A DNA stretch of 64,000 nt from Anaerobiospirillum sp. NML120449 (GTDB taxonomy: Bacteria; Pseudomonadota; Gammaproteobacteria; Enterobacterales; Succinivibrionaceae), in contig NZ_JALKIL010000026.1 of assembly GCF_023051105.1 (NCBI RefSeq), positions 1-64,000 on the forward strand. Direction: 5' to 3'. The position numbers and the translations under genes are program-made. The notes beneath the pieces are model-generated. The model saw only the letters and a program-made list of their open reading frames with translations. It was not told where the DNA came from and ran no database searches. Shown here piece by piece: positions 9,343-20,084 of the stretch (within the stretch, counting starts at the first letter, position 1; each line of letters opens with the position of its first letter).

Positions 9343-9508
9343 GTCTTTTAGACGTTAAGAATACGCTTTACTACAGCCACTGCCTCATCACGGGAGACAG
9401 TTTCCCGGGTGGCAGCGGCCATGTCCTTTAGACGTTAAGAATACGCTTTACTACAGCCACCGCCTCATCACGGGAGACAGTTTCCTGGGTGGCAGAGGCC
9501 ATGTCCTT
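9343..9508. repeat. 80-bp tandem duplication of the hisS 3' end
   Basis: Bases 9343-9428 repeat 9423-9508 at an 80-base offset with four differences (9346, 9381, 9406, 9416). The right copy is the end of the hisS coding sequence with its stop; the left copy lies beyond the stop. The period is not a multiple of three, so the extra copy cannot extend the protein in frame. It is a relic duplication outside the gene. Confidence 0.97.
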
Positions 9509-10702
9509 GACGGTTACGGTGTTGTTCCTGATTTCCTCGTCACCAAGGATCAGGGTTACCTTTGCCTGGACCTTGTCAGCACGCTTGAGCAGGCGCTTGA
9601 AGTTGCCGCCGCCGCAGTGGTTCATGATACCGACCTCAGGCAGGGCAGCGCGCAGCTGGGAGCACAGGGTCAGCTGGTGAGATTCGACATTGTCGCCCAT
9701 GCCGCAGACGTAGACGGCTACCTGGCTTAAAGGTCTGACCTTTTCCAGGGTGGTCAGCAGAAGCATCAGACGCTCAAGGCCCAGACCAAAGCCTACTGCA
9801 GGAGTGGCCTTGCCACCCAGCTGCTCAACCAGACCGTCATAGCGGCCACCGCCACAGACAGTACCCTGAGCGCCCAGAGCGGTAGTAGTCCATTCAAAGA
9901 CGGTAAGATTGTAGTAATCAAGACCGCGCACCAGACGTGGGTTGATAACAAACTTAATGCCCAGTGAGGTCAGCATGGCCTGCAGCTTTTCAAAGTGGCT
10001 GCGGCTGTCCTCACCAAGGAAGTCATACAGGGCTGGAGCATCCTTGAGGATTTCCTTTACCTTCTCGTCCTTGCTGTCCAGAACACGTAATGGATTGGTG
10101 TGAGTACGACGCTTTGAGTCCTCATCAAGATCATCAAAGTGCTTTTCAAGGAAAGCTACCAGATTTTCCTTGTAGACACGGCGCTCCTCACTGTTGCCCA
10201 GAGTATTGAGCTCAAGGGTCAGATGCTCGCTTATGCCCAGACGCTGCCACAGATCGTGGGTCAGGGCGATGATTTCAGCATCGATATCAGGACCGTTAAG
10301 GCCAAAGACCTCAACACCCAGCTGATGGAACTGACGGTAGCGACCCTTCTGAGGACGCTCGTGACGGAACATCGGGCCCATATACCAGACACGCTGTTCC
10401 TGATTGTAAATCAGGGAGTGCTCAAGGGAGGCACGCACGCAGCCGGCTGTACCCTCAGGACGTAAGGACAGGCTGTCACCTGAGCGGTCTTCAAAGGTGT
10501 ACATCTCCTTTTCCACCACATCGGTAACTTCACCGATAGCACGGCAGAACAGGCTGGTCTGCTCAACAATAGGCATACGCATTTCACTGTAGCCGTAAGA
10601 GGCCACGGTCTGACGTAAAACCTTTTCCACCTGCTGCCATACGGAGGTATCTTCCGGCAGCAAATCGTTCATACCACGAATAGCCTGAATAGACTGAGCC
10701 AT
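9428..10702 (-). CDS. hisS: Histidyl-tRNA synthetase
   Basis: A class II aminoacyl-tRNA synthetase that charges tRNA-His. At 424 residues it equals the E. coli enzyme in length. Motif 2 region: [18 protein letters not shown]. Histidine-binding and motif 3 regions: [22 protein letters not shown] and GFGLGLERL. The start [16 protein letters not shown] is canonical. The C-terminal anticodon-binding domain is complete and ends KRILNV. The last 80 bases are duplicated downstream of the stop. It lies between ispG and yfgM as in E. coli, but a terminator-like hairpin at 11.1 kb suggests it has its own promoter. Confidence 0.98.
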   Translation of the reverse strand: MAQSIQAIRGMNDLLPEDTSVWQQVEKVLRQTVASYGYSEMRMPIVEQTSLFCRAIGEVTDVVEKEMYTFEDRSGDSLSLRPEGTAGCVRASLEHSLIYNQEQRVWYMGPMFRHERPQKGRYRQFHQLGVEVFGLNGPDIDAEIIALTHDLWQRLGISEHLTLELNTLGNSEERRVYKENLVAFLEKHFDDLDEDSKRRTHTNPLRVLDSKDEKVKEILKDAPALYDFLGEDSRSHFEKLQAMLTSLGIKFVINPRLVRGLDYYNLTVFEWTTTALGAQGTVCGGGRYDGLVEQLGGKATPAVGFGLGLERLMLLLTTLEKVRPLSQVAVYVCGMGDNVESHQLTLCSQLRAALPEVGIMNHCGGGNFKRLLKRADKVQAKVTLILGDEEIRNNTVTVKDMASATQETVSRDEAVAVVKRILNV

Positions 10703-11081
10703 GAGTCAATAATCCTTTAGTGATCGGTCCCACCTGATGCTGCCGGCCAGGGTCCATCCCGGACCAGGCCCAGCTTAAGCTCAGCCATAAAACAAATGGC
10801 CAGGCTCACGGCAGCGCCGGCTTTTCCTGCTGACAGTCATACAGCCCCACGGCTGTTCAGTGCAGCGATGCTGCACGCATGCTGCGCGCAGGCGGCGCAG
10901 CGCCGTACAGCCGGGCACTGTGCATATGCTGTCGGTGGTGGGCACAGGTACAGGGAAAAGCCCGAAAGGCAATCTAAGCTTTTTACTGTCGCCATGACAG
11001 CAAAAAGACACATTTACTCCCCACAGGGCAATCCTCAGGGAATATGAAAATGACCATAATACATTATTTGCAGCAGGCTAC
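10703..11081. other. Upstream region of hisS
   Basis: About 380 bases between the ispG terminator and hisS. It is GC-rich on the hisS side and AT-richer near 10980-11080, where a minus-strand hisS promoter would be expected. I see no gene and no clear repeat. Confidence 0.4.
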
Positions 11082-11131
11082 AAAAAAATAAGGCTGTTGC
11101 CTCCTGGTTGTGAAAGCATACAGCCTTTTTT
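11082..11131 (-). terminator. Terminator downstream of ispG
   Basis: AAGGCTGT (11090-11097) pairs with ACAGCCTT (11120-11127). A seven-A run on the left becomes the U tract in minus reading, and a T6 lies on the right, so it could act both ways. It is about 140 bases past the ispG stop. Confidence 0.8.
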
Positions 11132-11268
11132 GCAGCCCAGGCCTGGGAACCCGGGCAAATGCGGTCGGCGGCCCATACGGCGGCCTGCAGCCGCCGTATG
11201 GTGCCAGCAGCCCCTGCCGCGCGCCTGCTGCCCTGCCGCCCTTTCGGCGGTCGGCCAGGCTGGCCTGA

Positions 11269-12351
11269 TTATGAGGAGGCCAGGGCGCGCACGCGGCTTT
11301 CCATTCGATCGAGGATTTCCTCGTTATCGATACGGCCCATGAGCTCGCCATGCTCATAGATCATGCTCTTGCCGTTTTTGCCGCCGCAGATAGCCACGTC
11401 AGCACGCAGAGCTTCACCAGGACCGTTAACAATGCAGCCCATGATGGCAACCTTGAGTGGCTTTCTGATGTCAGACAGGCGCTCTTCCAGAGCCTTTACT
11501 GTACCGACCACATCAAGGCCGCGACGGGAGCAGGTCGGGCAGGCAACCACGTCAATACCACGGGTGCGCAGATGCATACTCTTTAAGATAGCCCAGCCTA
11601 CCTTTACTTCCTCAACAGGATCAGCAGCCAGAGAAACTCGCAGAGTGTCACCAATACCCTTGCTCAGCAGCAGACCAAGACCAATGGAGGACAGTACGGT
11701 ACCACCGGTCAGACCGCCAGCCTCGGTAATGCCAAGGTGCAGAGGGGCATCGGTCTTTGAGGCCAGAAGCTCGTAGGCGGCTACGCACAGATTGAGCTCT
11801 GAGGCCTTTACGGAGAAGGCATAGTCAACAAAGTTGTGGCTTTCGAGAATATCAGCAGAGCGCAGGGCGGCCTCAACCATGGCCTCAGGGGTTGGAGAGC
11901 CGTAGCGGTCGAGCAGATCCTTGTCAAGGGAACCGGCATTTACACCTACACGAATAGGCAGGCCGTGGTCACGGGCAGCCTGGCAGACAGCCTCGACCTT
12001 TTCACGCGAACCGATATTGCCCGGATTGATGCGCAGGGCAGCGGCGCCGTTTTTGGCGCACTCAATGGCAATGCGGTAGTCAAAGTGAATGTCAGAAACA
12101 ATTGGCACATCAACCCTGGAAACAATTTCCTTAAAGGCGGCGGCAGCGTCCATAGAAGGTACGGAGACACGAACGATGTCGGCACCCACATCAGCAAGCT
12201 GCTGAATCTGGGCAACGGTGGCCTGAACATCGAGAGTTTCGGTGCAGGTCATACTCTGAACTGAAATTGGAGCATCACCGCCGACTAAAACTGAACCAAC
12301 CTTAATCTGACGTGACTTTCTACGCTCAATCTTGGGAGCCTGCCATTCCAT
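11269..12351 (-). CDS. ispG: 4-hydroxy-3-methylbut-2-enyl diphosphate synthase (IspG/GcpE)
   Basis: Iron-sulfur enzyme of the methylerythritol phosphate isoprenoid pathway; it reduces ME-cPP to HMBPP. The [4Fe-4S] ligands are visible: CPTC and the Cys of GCIVNGPGE, plus the conserved Glu of that motif. Other signatures are [24 protein letters not shown] and HLGITEAGG. It has 360 residues, close to the 372 of E. coli. Two in-frame ATGs lie close together. For the upstream one (12357) the AGGA touches the start codon; for the one at 12351 it is 6 bases away, so 12351 is preferred. It is the third gene of the rlmN-rodZ-ispG-hisS order. Confidence 0.97.
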   Translation of the reverse strand: MEWQAPKIERRKSRQIKVGSVLVGGDAPISVQSMTCTETLDVQATVAQIQQLADVGADIVRVSVPSMDAAAAFKEIVSRVDVPIVSDIHFDYRIAIECAKNGAAALRINPGNIGSREKVEAVCQAARDHGLPIRVGVNAGSLDKDLLDRYGSPTPEAMVEAALRSADILESHNFVDYAFSVKASELNLCVAAYELLASKTDAPLHLGITEAGGLTGGTVLSSIGLGLLLSKGIGDTLRVSLAADPVEEVKVGWAILKSMHLRTRGIDVVACPTCSRRGLDVVGTVKALEERLSDIRKPLKVAIMGCIVNGPGEALRADVAICGGKNGKSMIYEHGELMGRIDNEEILDRMESRVRALASS

Positions 12352-12455
12352 GGACATTCCTCATTTTCTAACAGATCTTAAGTGACTGTACCCGTACGGC
12401 AGCCCGGGCCCTTGACCATGGGCAAGGCCCATGGCCAGGCCTGGCCTGCGGGTAC

Positions 12456-12483
12456 AAAAAGCCCCCGCAAAATGCAGGGGCCG
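12456..12483 (-). terminator. Terminator downstream of rodZ
   Basis: The 8-bp stem (12461-12468 with 12474-12481) around a 5-base loop is perfect in minus-strand RNA if one G-U pair is allowed. A5 on the left gives the U tract. The G-U bias favours minus-strand use, 133 bases after rodZ. It implies that ispG starts from its own promoter in 12360-12450. Confidence 0.7.
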
Positions 12484-12615
12484 TGTCTGATGGCTTTGTC
12501 CGCGACTAAGGGGCCGCTGAGACCTGAAGGTCGAGGCGGCCAGAGTGGCTGGCCCATGAGATCTAAGGGTCGGGCAGCCGGGCTTACTCATGGGCCTGCT
12601 GGCGGACAGAGCTTA

Positions 12616-14061
12616 TCAAGGCATTGGCAGCTTTAATATAACCTGTTTGGCCTCAGGCATATCAACTTCACCGCCATCATAATAAATTTTTACAGCCCTG
12701 GTATCGCTAAGCTGAATCTTCAGCGGCGGAATACCGGTGACCTTAATTTTCTTGCCCGGCTCATAAACACCGGAGGCAAGCACCTTGTTCTGCTTGTCGG
12801 TCAGCTTGAGGGCCACCTTGCGCACAATGGCAATCTCGGCGCTGTTAAGCGATGCCAGATCCTTGCGGTTGACCACCTTGACCTTGCCCGAGATATCGGT
12901 TGGACTGCCCTTGAGCTCCACCTTTGGCTCAGCTTTGGCAGCTTCGGCTTTTGCATCCTTGCCAGGCTTTTCAGCCTTGTCATCGGTCTTTGCGCCAGCC
13001 TTGCTGTCCTGGCCCCTGGCGCCCTGATCATTAGCATCCTTGCCAGTTTCTTTCACAGGAGGGTTAAGGGTGCCATTTTGCGTTTCCTCAGACGCCTTAT
13101 CAGCGCCAGGCTTGATGGCAATGGCCGGGACATAGCCAGTTACAGTGTAGTCGTCACCTGGCAGAGTCAGGGACTCAGGGGCCTTGCCCTCAGAGATTTC
13201 TGCAATGCCTCCCGGGCCCTGCTCACGGGCCAGGGCGTGGGCCTGAGCTGCAGCACGGGCTGTGTTTTCATCAACTACCTTGAGGTCAACAGCATCGGCA
13301 TTGGCAGGATCTTCAATAACCACTGGAGGTGGAGAAGCCTCGCTGCCATCGGCATTGAGCTCAATGCGTACAGGATCGCCTGACGGGGCATTGGTTGCCC
13401 CTGAGCTGTCGGACTTGTCGCCGCTGAAAATAAAGTAGCCGCCTGCAGCCACGATAATGATCAGGACTATGAGCAGCCAGTTGCGGTTCATGGTCTTGTC
13501 CGGGGCACTGGCAGCAGGCTCCTTGTCGATGGCTACATTTTCAGAAATGCTCGACAGATAGAGCTGCATTACATAATCAGGATCAACACCGGCCACGCGG
13601 CAGTAGCGCTCGAGGAAAGGTGAGATAAAGTCGATATAGACGCGCTCGTTAAGAGCATTGGTCTCAATATCGCTTACAGTGCGGGGACGGGCCAGAATGG
13701 CGGTGGCCATTTCAGGAATGCTCATGCCCATGCGTAAGCGGTGGTATTTGAGCAGTTCGCCTACGGTCTTGAGATTGTCAGGATTCTCAGCAAGGATATT
13801 TTCTTTATCCTTTCTGTAAGGATCCTCAACCGGCTCCTCATCGTCATCTTCCTGATCATCAGGATCCGGGGCACTGCCATCCATGTCATTATCTTTTTCT
13901 GCGCTGTCACTGGCTTCTGCGGCATCAGCGTCAGCTTCAGCTTCAGATGCGGACGCAGCAGCGGCCTCATCGAGCTCTTTAACGCTCTGATCAGAGGAGA
14001 CCAGGGTCTCGTCGGTGACCTGATCTGCAGTTTCAGACTTGTTAGTGTTTGAATCAGACAT
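12616..14061 (-). CDS. rodZ: Cell-shape protein RodZ
   Basis: RodZ links the MreB cytoskeleton to the rod elongation complex. The 481-residue protein has a long acidic Ala/Asp/Glu N-terminal extension (1-95), the RodZ helix-turn-helix domain (98-168, TVGELLKYHRLRMGMSIPEM), one transmembrane segment (194-212, NWLLIVLIIIVAAGGYFIF), a low-complexity Ala/Lys/Pro/Asp periplasmic linker and the C-terminal beta domain (about 390-481, ending VILKLPMP). E. coli RodZ is 337 residues and begins nearly at the HTH domain, so both the extension and the linker are expanded. The ATG at 14061 gives a polar start, though the ribosome site is weak. pilF, which lies between rlmN and rodZ in E. coli, is absent. 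Confidence 0.92.
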   Translation of the reverse strand: MSDSNTNKSETADQVTDETLVSSDQSVKELDEAAAASASEAEADADAAEASDSAEKDNDMDGSAPDPDDQEDDDEEPVEDPYRKDKENILAENPDNLKTVGELLKYHRLRMGMSIPEMATAILARPRTVSDIETNALNERVYIDFISPFLERYCRVAGVDPDYVMQLYLSSISENVAIDKEPAASAPDKTMNRNWLLIVLIIIVAAGGYFIFSGDKSDSSGATNAPSGDPVRIELNADGSEASPPPVVIEDPANADAVDLKVVDENTARAAAQAHALAREQGPGGIAEISEGKAPESLTLPGDDYTVTGYVPAIAIKPGADKASEETQNGTLNPPVKETGKDANDQGARGQDSKAGAKTDDKAEKPGKDAKAEAAKAEPKVELKGSPTDISGKVKVVNRKDLASLNSAEIAIVRKVALKLTDKQNKVLASGVYEPGKKIKVTGIPPLKIQLSDTRAVKIYYDGGEVDMPEAKQVILKLPMP

Positions 14062-14099
14062 GGTATTACCAGCAAAAAACTTAATTAGTACAGATTGCC

Positions 14100-14170
14100 C
14101 TGAGCCCGGCCCGGAACAGCCCACTGGACAGCCCACCGGGAGCTGTCCCGGGCTGTCCGCTGCGGACATG
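14100..14170. repeat. GC-rich imperfect repeats between rlmN and rodZ
   Basis: CAGCCCACTGGA and CAGCCCACCGGG are tandem, followed by GCTGTCCCGGGCTGTCCG. The stretch can fold into GC-rich hairpins but has no T run. It fills the place where pilF would be expected. Confidence 0.5.
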
Positions 14171-14177
14171 CTGCGGG

Positions 14178-15317
14178 TTAAACAGGCTTTACTATGGAGC
14201 GGATTTCCTGACCTGCCAGCTCCTGGACATGATCAGTCTTCTCGCGCAGCTTGCGATCGCGTACCTGACCTGCAAGCTGACCACAGGCGGCGGCAATATC
14301 ATCACCACGGGTGGTACGGGTAACCACGGTAAAGCCATACTGCTCTACCAGTACCTTGTAGAAACGGTCGATGCGGCTGTTGCTTGGGCGTCTGTACTCA
14401 GACTCTTCGTGAGGATTGAAAGGAATGAGGTTGATCTTGCATGGCAGATCGCGCAGCAGAGCAGCCAGCTCATGAGCCTGATCAGTGCTGTCATTGACAT
14501 GATCAAGCAGAACATATTCGATAGTAACACGTCCGCAATTGGCATTGGAGTTGTCAATATAGTTGCGGACAGCATCAAGCAGACTGTCCAGCGGGAATTT
14601 CTGGTTGACCGGAACCAGAATGTCACGCAGCTCATCGTTTGGTGCATGCAGTGACAGAGCCAGAGCAACGTCGATTTTGCCGGCAATCTTGTTCAGGGCC
14701 GGAACGATGCCTGATGTGGAAATAGTAACGCGTCTTTTGGACAGTGCAAATGCGTTGTCCGACAGCAGCAGTTTGCAGGTGGACAGAACATTCTGCACAT
14801 TGAGCAGAGGCTCACCCATACCCATCATGACAATGTTGGAAATAGGCTTGTGCTCCTGGTTTTCAGAAAAGCCCACACGGGAGGCGGCTCGCCATACCTG
14901 ACCTATAATCTCGTGAACCTTGAGATTACGGTTGAAACCGGACTTGCCAGTGCGGCAGAAAGAACACTTGACCGGGCAGCCTACCTGAGTGGAGATACAC
15001 AGGGTATTGCGATCAGGCTCGGGAATGAGCACTGTTTCGACCAGCTGACCGTCGCCCACGTCCATGGCCCACTTGATGGTGCCATCAGAGGAGCGCTGTT
15101 CAGTAACAATCTCAGGGGCTTTGATGCAGGCTACCCTTGAGAGCATGGCACGGGTATCCTTTTTGATGTTGGTCATCTGCTCGAAGTCAACTACGCCCCA
15201 CTGGTAAATCCACTTTAACAGCTGGGTAGCACGGAAAGGCTTTTCTCCCTGAGCTACAAGAAATTCCTTTAAACCATCCGGATCGAGATCCATTAAGTTG
15301 ACGAGATTATCCGACAT
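14178..15317 (-). CDS. rlmN: 23S rRNA/tRNA m2A methyltransferase RlmN
   Basis: Radical-SAM enzyme that methylates C2 of A2503 in 23S rRNA and A37 of some tRNAs. The CxxxCxxC cluster motif is CPVKCSFC. Other signatures are [36 protein letters not shown] and ATIEYVLL-like [13 protein letters not shown]. The methyl-carrying Cys and resolving Cys regions are present ([20 protein letters not shown]). It has 379 residues against 384 in E. coli. The start has AGAGG 5 bases upstream. It is the first gene of the block that continues through rodZ to der. Confidence 0.97.
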   Translation of the reverse strand: MSDNLVNLMDLDPDGLKEFLVAQGEKPFRATQLLKWIYQWGVVDFEQMTNIKKDTRAMLSRVACIKAPEIVTEQRSSDGTIKWAMDVGDGQLVETVLIPEPDRNTLCISTQVGCPVKCSFCRTGKSGFNRNLKVHEIIGQVWRAASRVGFSENQEHKPISNIVMMGMGEPLLNVQNVLSTCKLLLSDNAFALSKRRVTISTSGIVPALNKIAGKIDVALALSLHAPNDELRDILVPVNQKFPLDSLLDAVRNYIDNSNANCGRVTIEYVLLDHVNDSTDQAHELAALLRDLPCKINLIPFNPHEESEYRRPSNSRIDRFYKVLVEQYGFTVVTRTTRGDDIAAACGQLAGQVRDRKLREKTDHVQELAGQEIRSIVKPV

Positions 15318-15742
15318 AACACCTCTTTGACCATGACTGACATGGCATCACTGATACAGGCCCGCAAAGGGCTTTGCCAGGCGCCAGGGGCGCCGGTTCA
15401 AAAAGTGTAAATTATACAAGAATTTGCCCGAATTACCCTTATTTGAGCGGTTAATTAGCTGCTAAATCTCATTTGCCACAATCTGTCATCAGCCTGCAGA
15501 GCGCTGTGGGCTGATACCACCCCTGGCCTGACCTTGCCAGCCCTTGCCCGGCCAGGCCGCCCCTGCAGGAGCAAGCCCGCGCAGCCTGGGCACAGCCTGG
15601 GCGCAGCCTTGCGCCCCTTTGCACAGCTGGGCGCAGCCGGGCGGGCACAGCCATGAGCGCAAGCCCTCTGCCCGGGCCACTTAGAGCAGCAGCGGACCGG
15701 GCAAAGAACTCGCAGGAGAACTGCGCCAAAAAGCGCAGGCGT
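15318..15742. other. Upstream region of rlmN, GC-rich repeats
   Basis: The AT-rich part next to rlmN (15395-15470, with GTGTAAATTATACAAG) is the likely minus-strand promoter region. The 15500-15680 part is very GC-rich, with near-repeats of GCGCAGCC and GCCCCTGCAGG. No gene is supported. Confidence 0.5.
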
Positions 15743-15782
15743 AAAAAAGGCCGGCATCCACATTCAGATGCTGGCCTTTTTT
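15743..15782 (-). terminator. Terminator downstream of glgP
   Basis: A 16-base arm (A6 then GGCCGGCATC) pairs with GATGCTGGCC then T6 around an 8-base loop, with one imperfect pair. It lies about 90 bases past the glgP stop and could also end plus-strand transcripts. Confidence 0.85.
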
Positions 15783-15872
15783 GCTCTGGTCAGGCCGCCC
15801 CAAAGCGGGACGGACTGACGGCACAGATCAGGTTATTACCCGATCCTTTGCCTGAAGAGGTAAGCGCATTAA

Positions 15873-18398
15873 TTAGTCATTTTCGCTTACATCGTAGCTC
15901 TTTAAGGACCAGATGTTGTGTACATAGTCCTCGATGGAGCGATCGGAGGAGAACTTGCCCATGGAAGCAGAGTTGATAATGGCGGCACGAGCCCAGCGCT
16001 GCTTGTCCTTGTACATCTCTTCGACGCGCTTGTGAGCGGCGTAGTAGGAAGAAAAGTCGGCCAGTACGAGGAATGGATCGCCGTGGTCGAGCAGAGAACG
16101 CTTGATGGCGGACAGAGCGCCTGGCTGACCTGGGGTGAAGTAGTCAGTGTCGAGCAGATCAAGGGCGTCCTTGAGGGTCTCGTTGGCGTTGTAGATGTCC
16201 CATGGGTTGTAGCCACGGTCCTTGAGATCCTGAACTTCCTGTACGGACAGACCGAAGATGAAGTTGTTCTCCTCACCGGCCTCGGCAACGATTTCGATGT
16301 TGGCGCCGTCCATGGTACCAAGAGTCAGAGCACCGTTCATGGCGAACTTCATGTTGGAAGTACCGGAAGCCTCATAACCGGCAGTAGAAATCTGCTCGGA
16401 AATATCAGCAGCTGGAATGATCTTCTCAGCAAGGCTTACGCGGTAGTTAGGGATGAAGACCACCTTGAGCTGGTTGCGGATACGGTGATCGTTGTTGATA
16501 CGGTCACCGACCTTGTTGATGGCGTAAATGATGTCCTTGGCCAGGGAGTAGGCAGGAGCAGCCTTGGCGCCAAAGATGAATACCTGAGGAACGATGTTCA
16601 TATCAGGATTCTTGATGAGCTCACGGTACAGGCTGATGATGTACAGCAGGTTGAGGTGCTGACGCTTGTACTCGTGCAGACGCTTGACCTGAACGTCGAA
16701 GATAGCGGATGGATCAACGTCTACGCCGCACAGCTTCTTGATCTCGGCAGCAAGAGCAACCTTGTTCTCGTGCTTGACGTCCATGAAGCGCTTCTGGAAG
16801 TCTGGCTTGTCAGCGTATGGACGCATGAGTGCGCAGGAATCCAGGTGTAAAGGCCAGTCCTTGCCGGAAACCTCATCGTACAGCCTGGCAAGGCCAGGGT
16901 TACAGGCCAGCAGCCAGCGACGTGGGGTAACACCGTTGGTAACGTTGCAGAAACGATCAGGCCAGATAGCGGCAAACTCAGGGAAGAGCTGCTCACGAAC
17001 CAGCTTGGAGTGAATCTCAGCTACGCCGTTAACGCGACGGGAGGCGATAACACAGAGGTGAGCCATGCGAACCATGCGGCATGGGCCTTCCTCAATGATG
17101 GACAGGCGGGCACGCATGTCGTTGTTGTCAGGCCACTTGGCAGCAACTTCGCCATCCAGGAAGCGGGCATTGATCTCGTAGATAATCTCGAGGTGACGTG
17201 GTAACAGACGCTCAAAGAGGTATACAGGCCACTTCTCAAGAGCCTCAGGCAGCAGAGTGTGGTTGGTGTAGGCAAATACGTCGGTTACGATCTTCCATGC
17301 GCTGTCCCATGCCAGACCTTCCTCGTCAAGCAGCAGACGCATTAACTCAGCAACAGCAATGGCTGGGTGAGTGTCGTTGAGCTGAATGGCGATCTTGGAG
17401 GCAAAGGCAGTGTAATCGTGGTGGTGAGCACGATTGTAACGGCGCAGAATGTCCTTCAGGGAGCAGGCGCAGAAGAAGTACTGCTGGGTAAGACGCAGCA
17501 TCTTGCCGGCTTCGGTGGAATCGTTAGGGTACAGAACCTTGGAGATGGTCTCGGCTGCAGCCTTTTCTTCCTGAGCGTCAACGTAACCGCCGGCATTGAA
17601 CACGTCCCAGTTGAACTGCTCAGTAGCACGGGATTCCCACAGACGTAATACTGTTACGGAAGAACCACGGAAACCTACTACAGGGATATCCCAAGGTACA
17701 CCCTTGATGATGTGAGCAGGGTGCCATACCTTGTGGATGGTGCCATCAGGAGCTACCTGATCTTCAACATAACCACCTACAGGAATGTCCTGAGAGGACT
17801 CTGGACGGCATACTTCCCATGGACAGCCGTACTCACGCCATGAATCTGGACGCTCTACCTGACGGCCACCACGGATTTCCTGACGGAACAGACCGTTTTC
17901 ATAGTGCAGGCCATAACCGACGGAAGGATACTTGAGAGTGGCCAGAGAGTCGATGTAGCAGGCAGCCAGACGGCCCAGACCGCCGTTACCCAGAGCCATG
18001 TCAGGTTCTTCATCGCACAGCTCGTTGATGTCCTTGCCCAGCTCCTTGAGGGCTGACTTACATACGTCATAAACCTCGAGGTTGCACAGGTTGTTGACAG
18101 TTAAACGGCCCATTAAGAACTCGGCAGACAGATAGTTAACTGCACGGGTGTCGTTAGAGGCATGGGTGGACTGGGTCTGAGTTAAACGCTCAAATACCAG
18201 CTCGTTTACGCTGTACACCACAGCCTGCCACCATGCCAGTGGAGAGGCCTTCTGCTCGGAAGTACCAATGGTTCTTCTTAAATGGTTTACGATTGATTCC
18301 TTGAACTGTTCAACAGAAGGCTTGAATAAATCAGCCTCGGCAGTTGCAGGAGCAGCAGATGCTGCTGGAGCTGGTTTCTTGTTAGTCTTGGTGGCCAT
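15873..18398 (-). CDS. glgP: Glycogen/maltodextrin phosphorylase
   Basis: GT35 alpha-glucan phosphorylase; it releases glucose 1-phosphate from glycogen or maltodextrins using pyridoxal phosphate. The PLP-lysine region is intact (ASGTSNMKFAMNGALTLGT, followed by MDGANIE). Other signatures are YLSAEFLMGR, LGNGGLGRLAAC, QLNDTHPAIAV and VTNGVTPRRWL. At 841 residues it is close to E. coli GlgP (815) and MalP (797). The first 25 residues are an Ala/Pro/Lys-rich extension before the enzyme fold. The start has a strong GGAGG 6 bases upstream. No other glycogen or maltose gene lies nearby, so substrate preference (glgP or malP type) cannot be decided from context. Confidence 0.95.
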   Translation of the reverse strand: MATKTNKKPAPAASAAPATAEADLFKPSVEQFKESIVNHLRRTIGTSEQKASPLAWWQAVVYSVNELVFERLTQTQSTHASNDTRAVNYLSAEFLMGRLTVNNLCNLEVYDVCKSALKELGKDINELCDEEPDMALGNGGLGRLAACYIDSLATLKYPSVGYGLHYENGLFRQEIRGGRQVERPDSWREYGCPWEVCRPESSQDIPVGGYVEDQVAPDGTIHKVWHPAHIIKGVPWDIPVVGFRGSSVTVLRLWESRATEQFNWDVFNAGGYVDAQEEKAAAETISKVLYPNDSTEAGKMLRLTQQYFFCACSLKDILRRYNRAHHHDYTAFASKIAIQLNDTHPAIAVAELMRLLLDEEGLAWDSAWKIVTDVFAYTNHTLLPEALEKWPVYLFERLLPRHLEIIYEINARFLDGEVAAKWPDNNDMRARLSIIEEGPCRMVRMAHLCVIASRRVNGVAEIHSKLVREQLFPEFAAIWPDRFCNVTNGVTPRRWLLACNPGLARLYDEVSGKDWPLHLDSCALMRPYADKPDFQKRFMDVKHENKVALAAEIKKLCGVDVDPSAIFDVQVKRLHEYKRQHLNLLYIISLYRELIKNPDMNIVPQVFIFGAKAAPAYSLAKDIIYAINKVGDRINNDHRIRNQLKVVFIPNYRVSLAEKIIPAADISEQISTAGYEASGTSNMKFAMNGALTLGTMDGANIEIVAEAGEENNFIFGLSVQEVQDLKDRGYNPWDIYNANETLKDALDLLDTDYFTPGQPGALSAIKRSLLDHGDPFLVLADFSSYYAAHKRVEEMYKDKQRWARAAIINSASMGKFSSDRSIEDYVHNIWSLKSYDVSEND

Positions 18399-20013
18399 TT
18401 AATCCTCCAGAAGATTATTTAGAGCCTGTGAATTTCTTATTGCTGAGCACTAAGCCCCCATTCAGGCCATCTGCACTGGCAGTGTTGCCCGACTCACCCA
18501 CCTCATCCCCACAACCACGCTGCAGCAGAGCTGCTGCGTGACCGTGGCTGCGTCGCCTGCGGCTGCCTGTGCCTGCAGCAGTCGCGCCGCATGCAGTCGC
18601 GCCGCAGTCTGGCCTCGGACCGATGGTCCTGAACAGACGGACATAGAGGTGCTTTATACAGATGTACGGGTATGACGGCTGTCATTACGGCAGATAACAG
18701 ATCTGCAAACAGGTTTGCAGCCTTATATCAGGCCATTGCCTGAAACTGCCATATGATGGGGATTACATGAGCTGAAACTGGTGCCATGCCGGGGCCTCAC
18801 AGCTGACATGGTCCTTATCAGACCATCAGAGGTGACGGCATCACCGGCTGCAGAACATAAGGAGGGAAAATATGAGGGATTTACCCCAGATGTCTGTCCT
18901 GTGACAGCGGCCTTGCAAAACAAAACAGAGTTGCAAAAAATTACGGCCTGTCTGTCCTTCCTTATGAAATTGATATTGGGTCAGAGGATCTGCCGGTACG
19001 CCCCGGCACCACAGCAAAAGCCATGGCTGCCGCAGGCGCTCCGGCCGGGCATTGCCTGCTCAGGCAATGCCCTGTCCTGACAGGAAGCTCAACAAAGCCG
19101 GCTTCCTTTGGCTGCTCATTAATCCGGGCACCACTGAGGGGAAAGGATGCGCATGCTGATTAAGACGCGCTCACGTCAGCAACAACGCCCCCCCTGCACA
19201 GAAAAATCCTGCAGGTGCCATGTCCAGTATTTTCCCCTCAGTCCGTAAAGGACAGGTTAAGTGGCGCCCCCGGGTGCTGAAGTTTTCAGCAAGGGGTAAA
19301 TGCCCCTGCCCGGCACGCTCCAGATCAGGTGCTGGAACATGCCGGATTTTTGCATCATGCAGAAAATTTATGTACGACAAAGCCGCCGTACACCAGCCTC
19401 TTTTAAAAGGCCCGGAGACGGCAGCTTTCAGCATAATTCTGCATACTACGGCGAGGACATCGTGCATAGTATCTGACAGCCCAGGGCTGCCTGACCGGTG
19501 CTCTGCCATCAGTACAAAATGACCTGCTCCATGGAGCTTACAGTTCCATTGAGAAACAGCGTTATAAACCAAAGATATATTTTTGAGACATGTATAGAAA
19601 CAATACCTGTCGTATTAATATAGCTTTATCTAAGCCATTTTGATGACTTCGCGATTGTACCATAACCGAAAATCAAAAGAAGAGATCCTGCCCTGAGCAA
19701 TAGCAAATTAATCGTTGTTTTGGTGCAAAATCGCATCATGGATCACATCATGGCCACCATGATTATGACATCAGAACTCCTGTATCCCAACATAAGCAAA
19801 AAAGTTAGCCACAACTAACAATCCACGCGCTCCATCTCCATCCAACTGACCTCCAACCTCCCTCTGTCAGTTAAACCATGCCCCCACACGACCTGCCTGC
19901 AGCGCCCCTGGTCACTGCAGGAAGCGGGCTGCGGACATAGCAGTTGACCAGGCAGCGACCATGGGCCGCCTGGCCGGCCGCTGCAGCTCAATGTACCTGG
20001 CAGTCACACTCCC
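18399..20013. other. 1.6-kb intergenic region without a supported gene
   Basis: This is the longest gene-free stretch in the window. It contains a 12-bp perfect inverted repeat (19047-19058 with 19061-19072, GGGCATTGCCTG) and an AT-richer block at 19560-19810. Open frames at 18781-19080 and 19171-19572 lack ribosome sites and recognisable protein features. A decayed gene or an sRNA cannot be excluded. Confidence 0.5.
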
Positions 20014-20054
20014 AAAAAAACAGAGGGCCTTCCGGCTACGGCCAGAAGACCCTC
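20014..20054 (-). terminator. Strong terminator downstream of flhB (minus-specific)
   Basis: A 14-bp stem (20023-20036 with 20041-20054) around a 4-base loop. In minus-strand RNA all 14 pairs form, two of them G-U; in plus-strand RNA these become mismatches. The A7 on the left is the U tract. This shows the structure evolved to end the flhB transcript. Confidence 0.9.
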
Positions 20055-20084
20055 GTTTAACAGTAACAGTAAAGACAGTAAGTG

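Noticed and set aside
15918..16850. 310-residue plus-strand open frame inside glgP
   Set aside because: It lies fully antisense to glgP, whose protein matches the family end to end. The antisense translation is Val/Leu/Gly-rich without any family motif, so it is a shadow of codon bias.
19171..19572. Minus-strand frame of 133 residues in the glgP-flhB gap
   Set aside because: No ribosome site, no hydrophobic or family pattern, and composition like other gaps.
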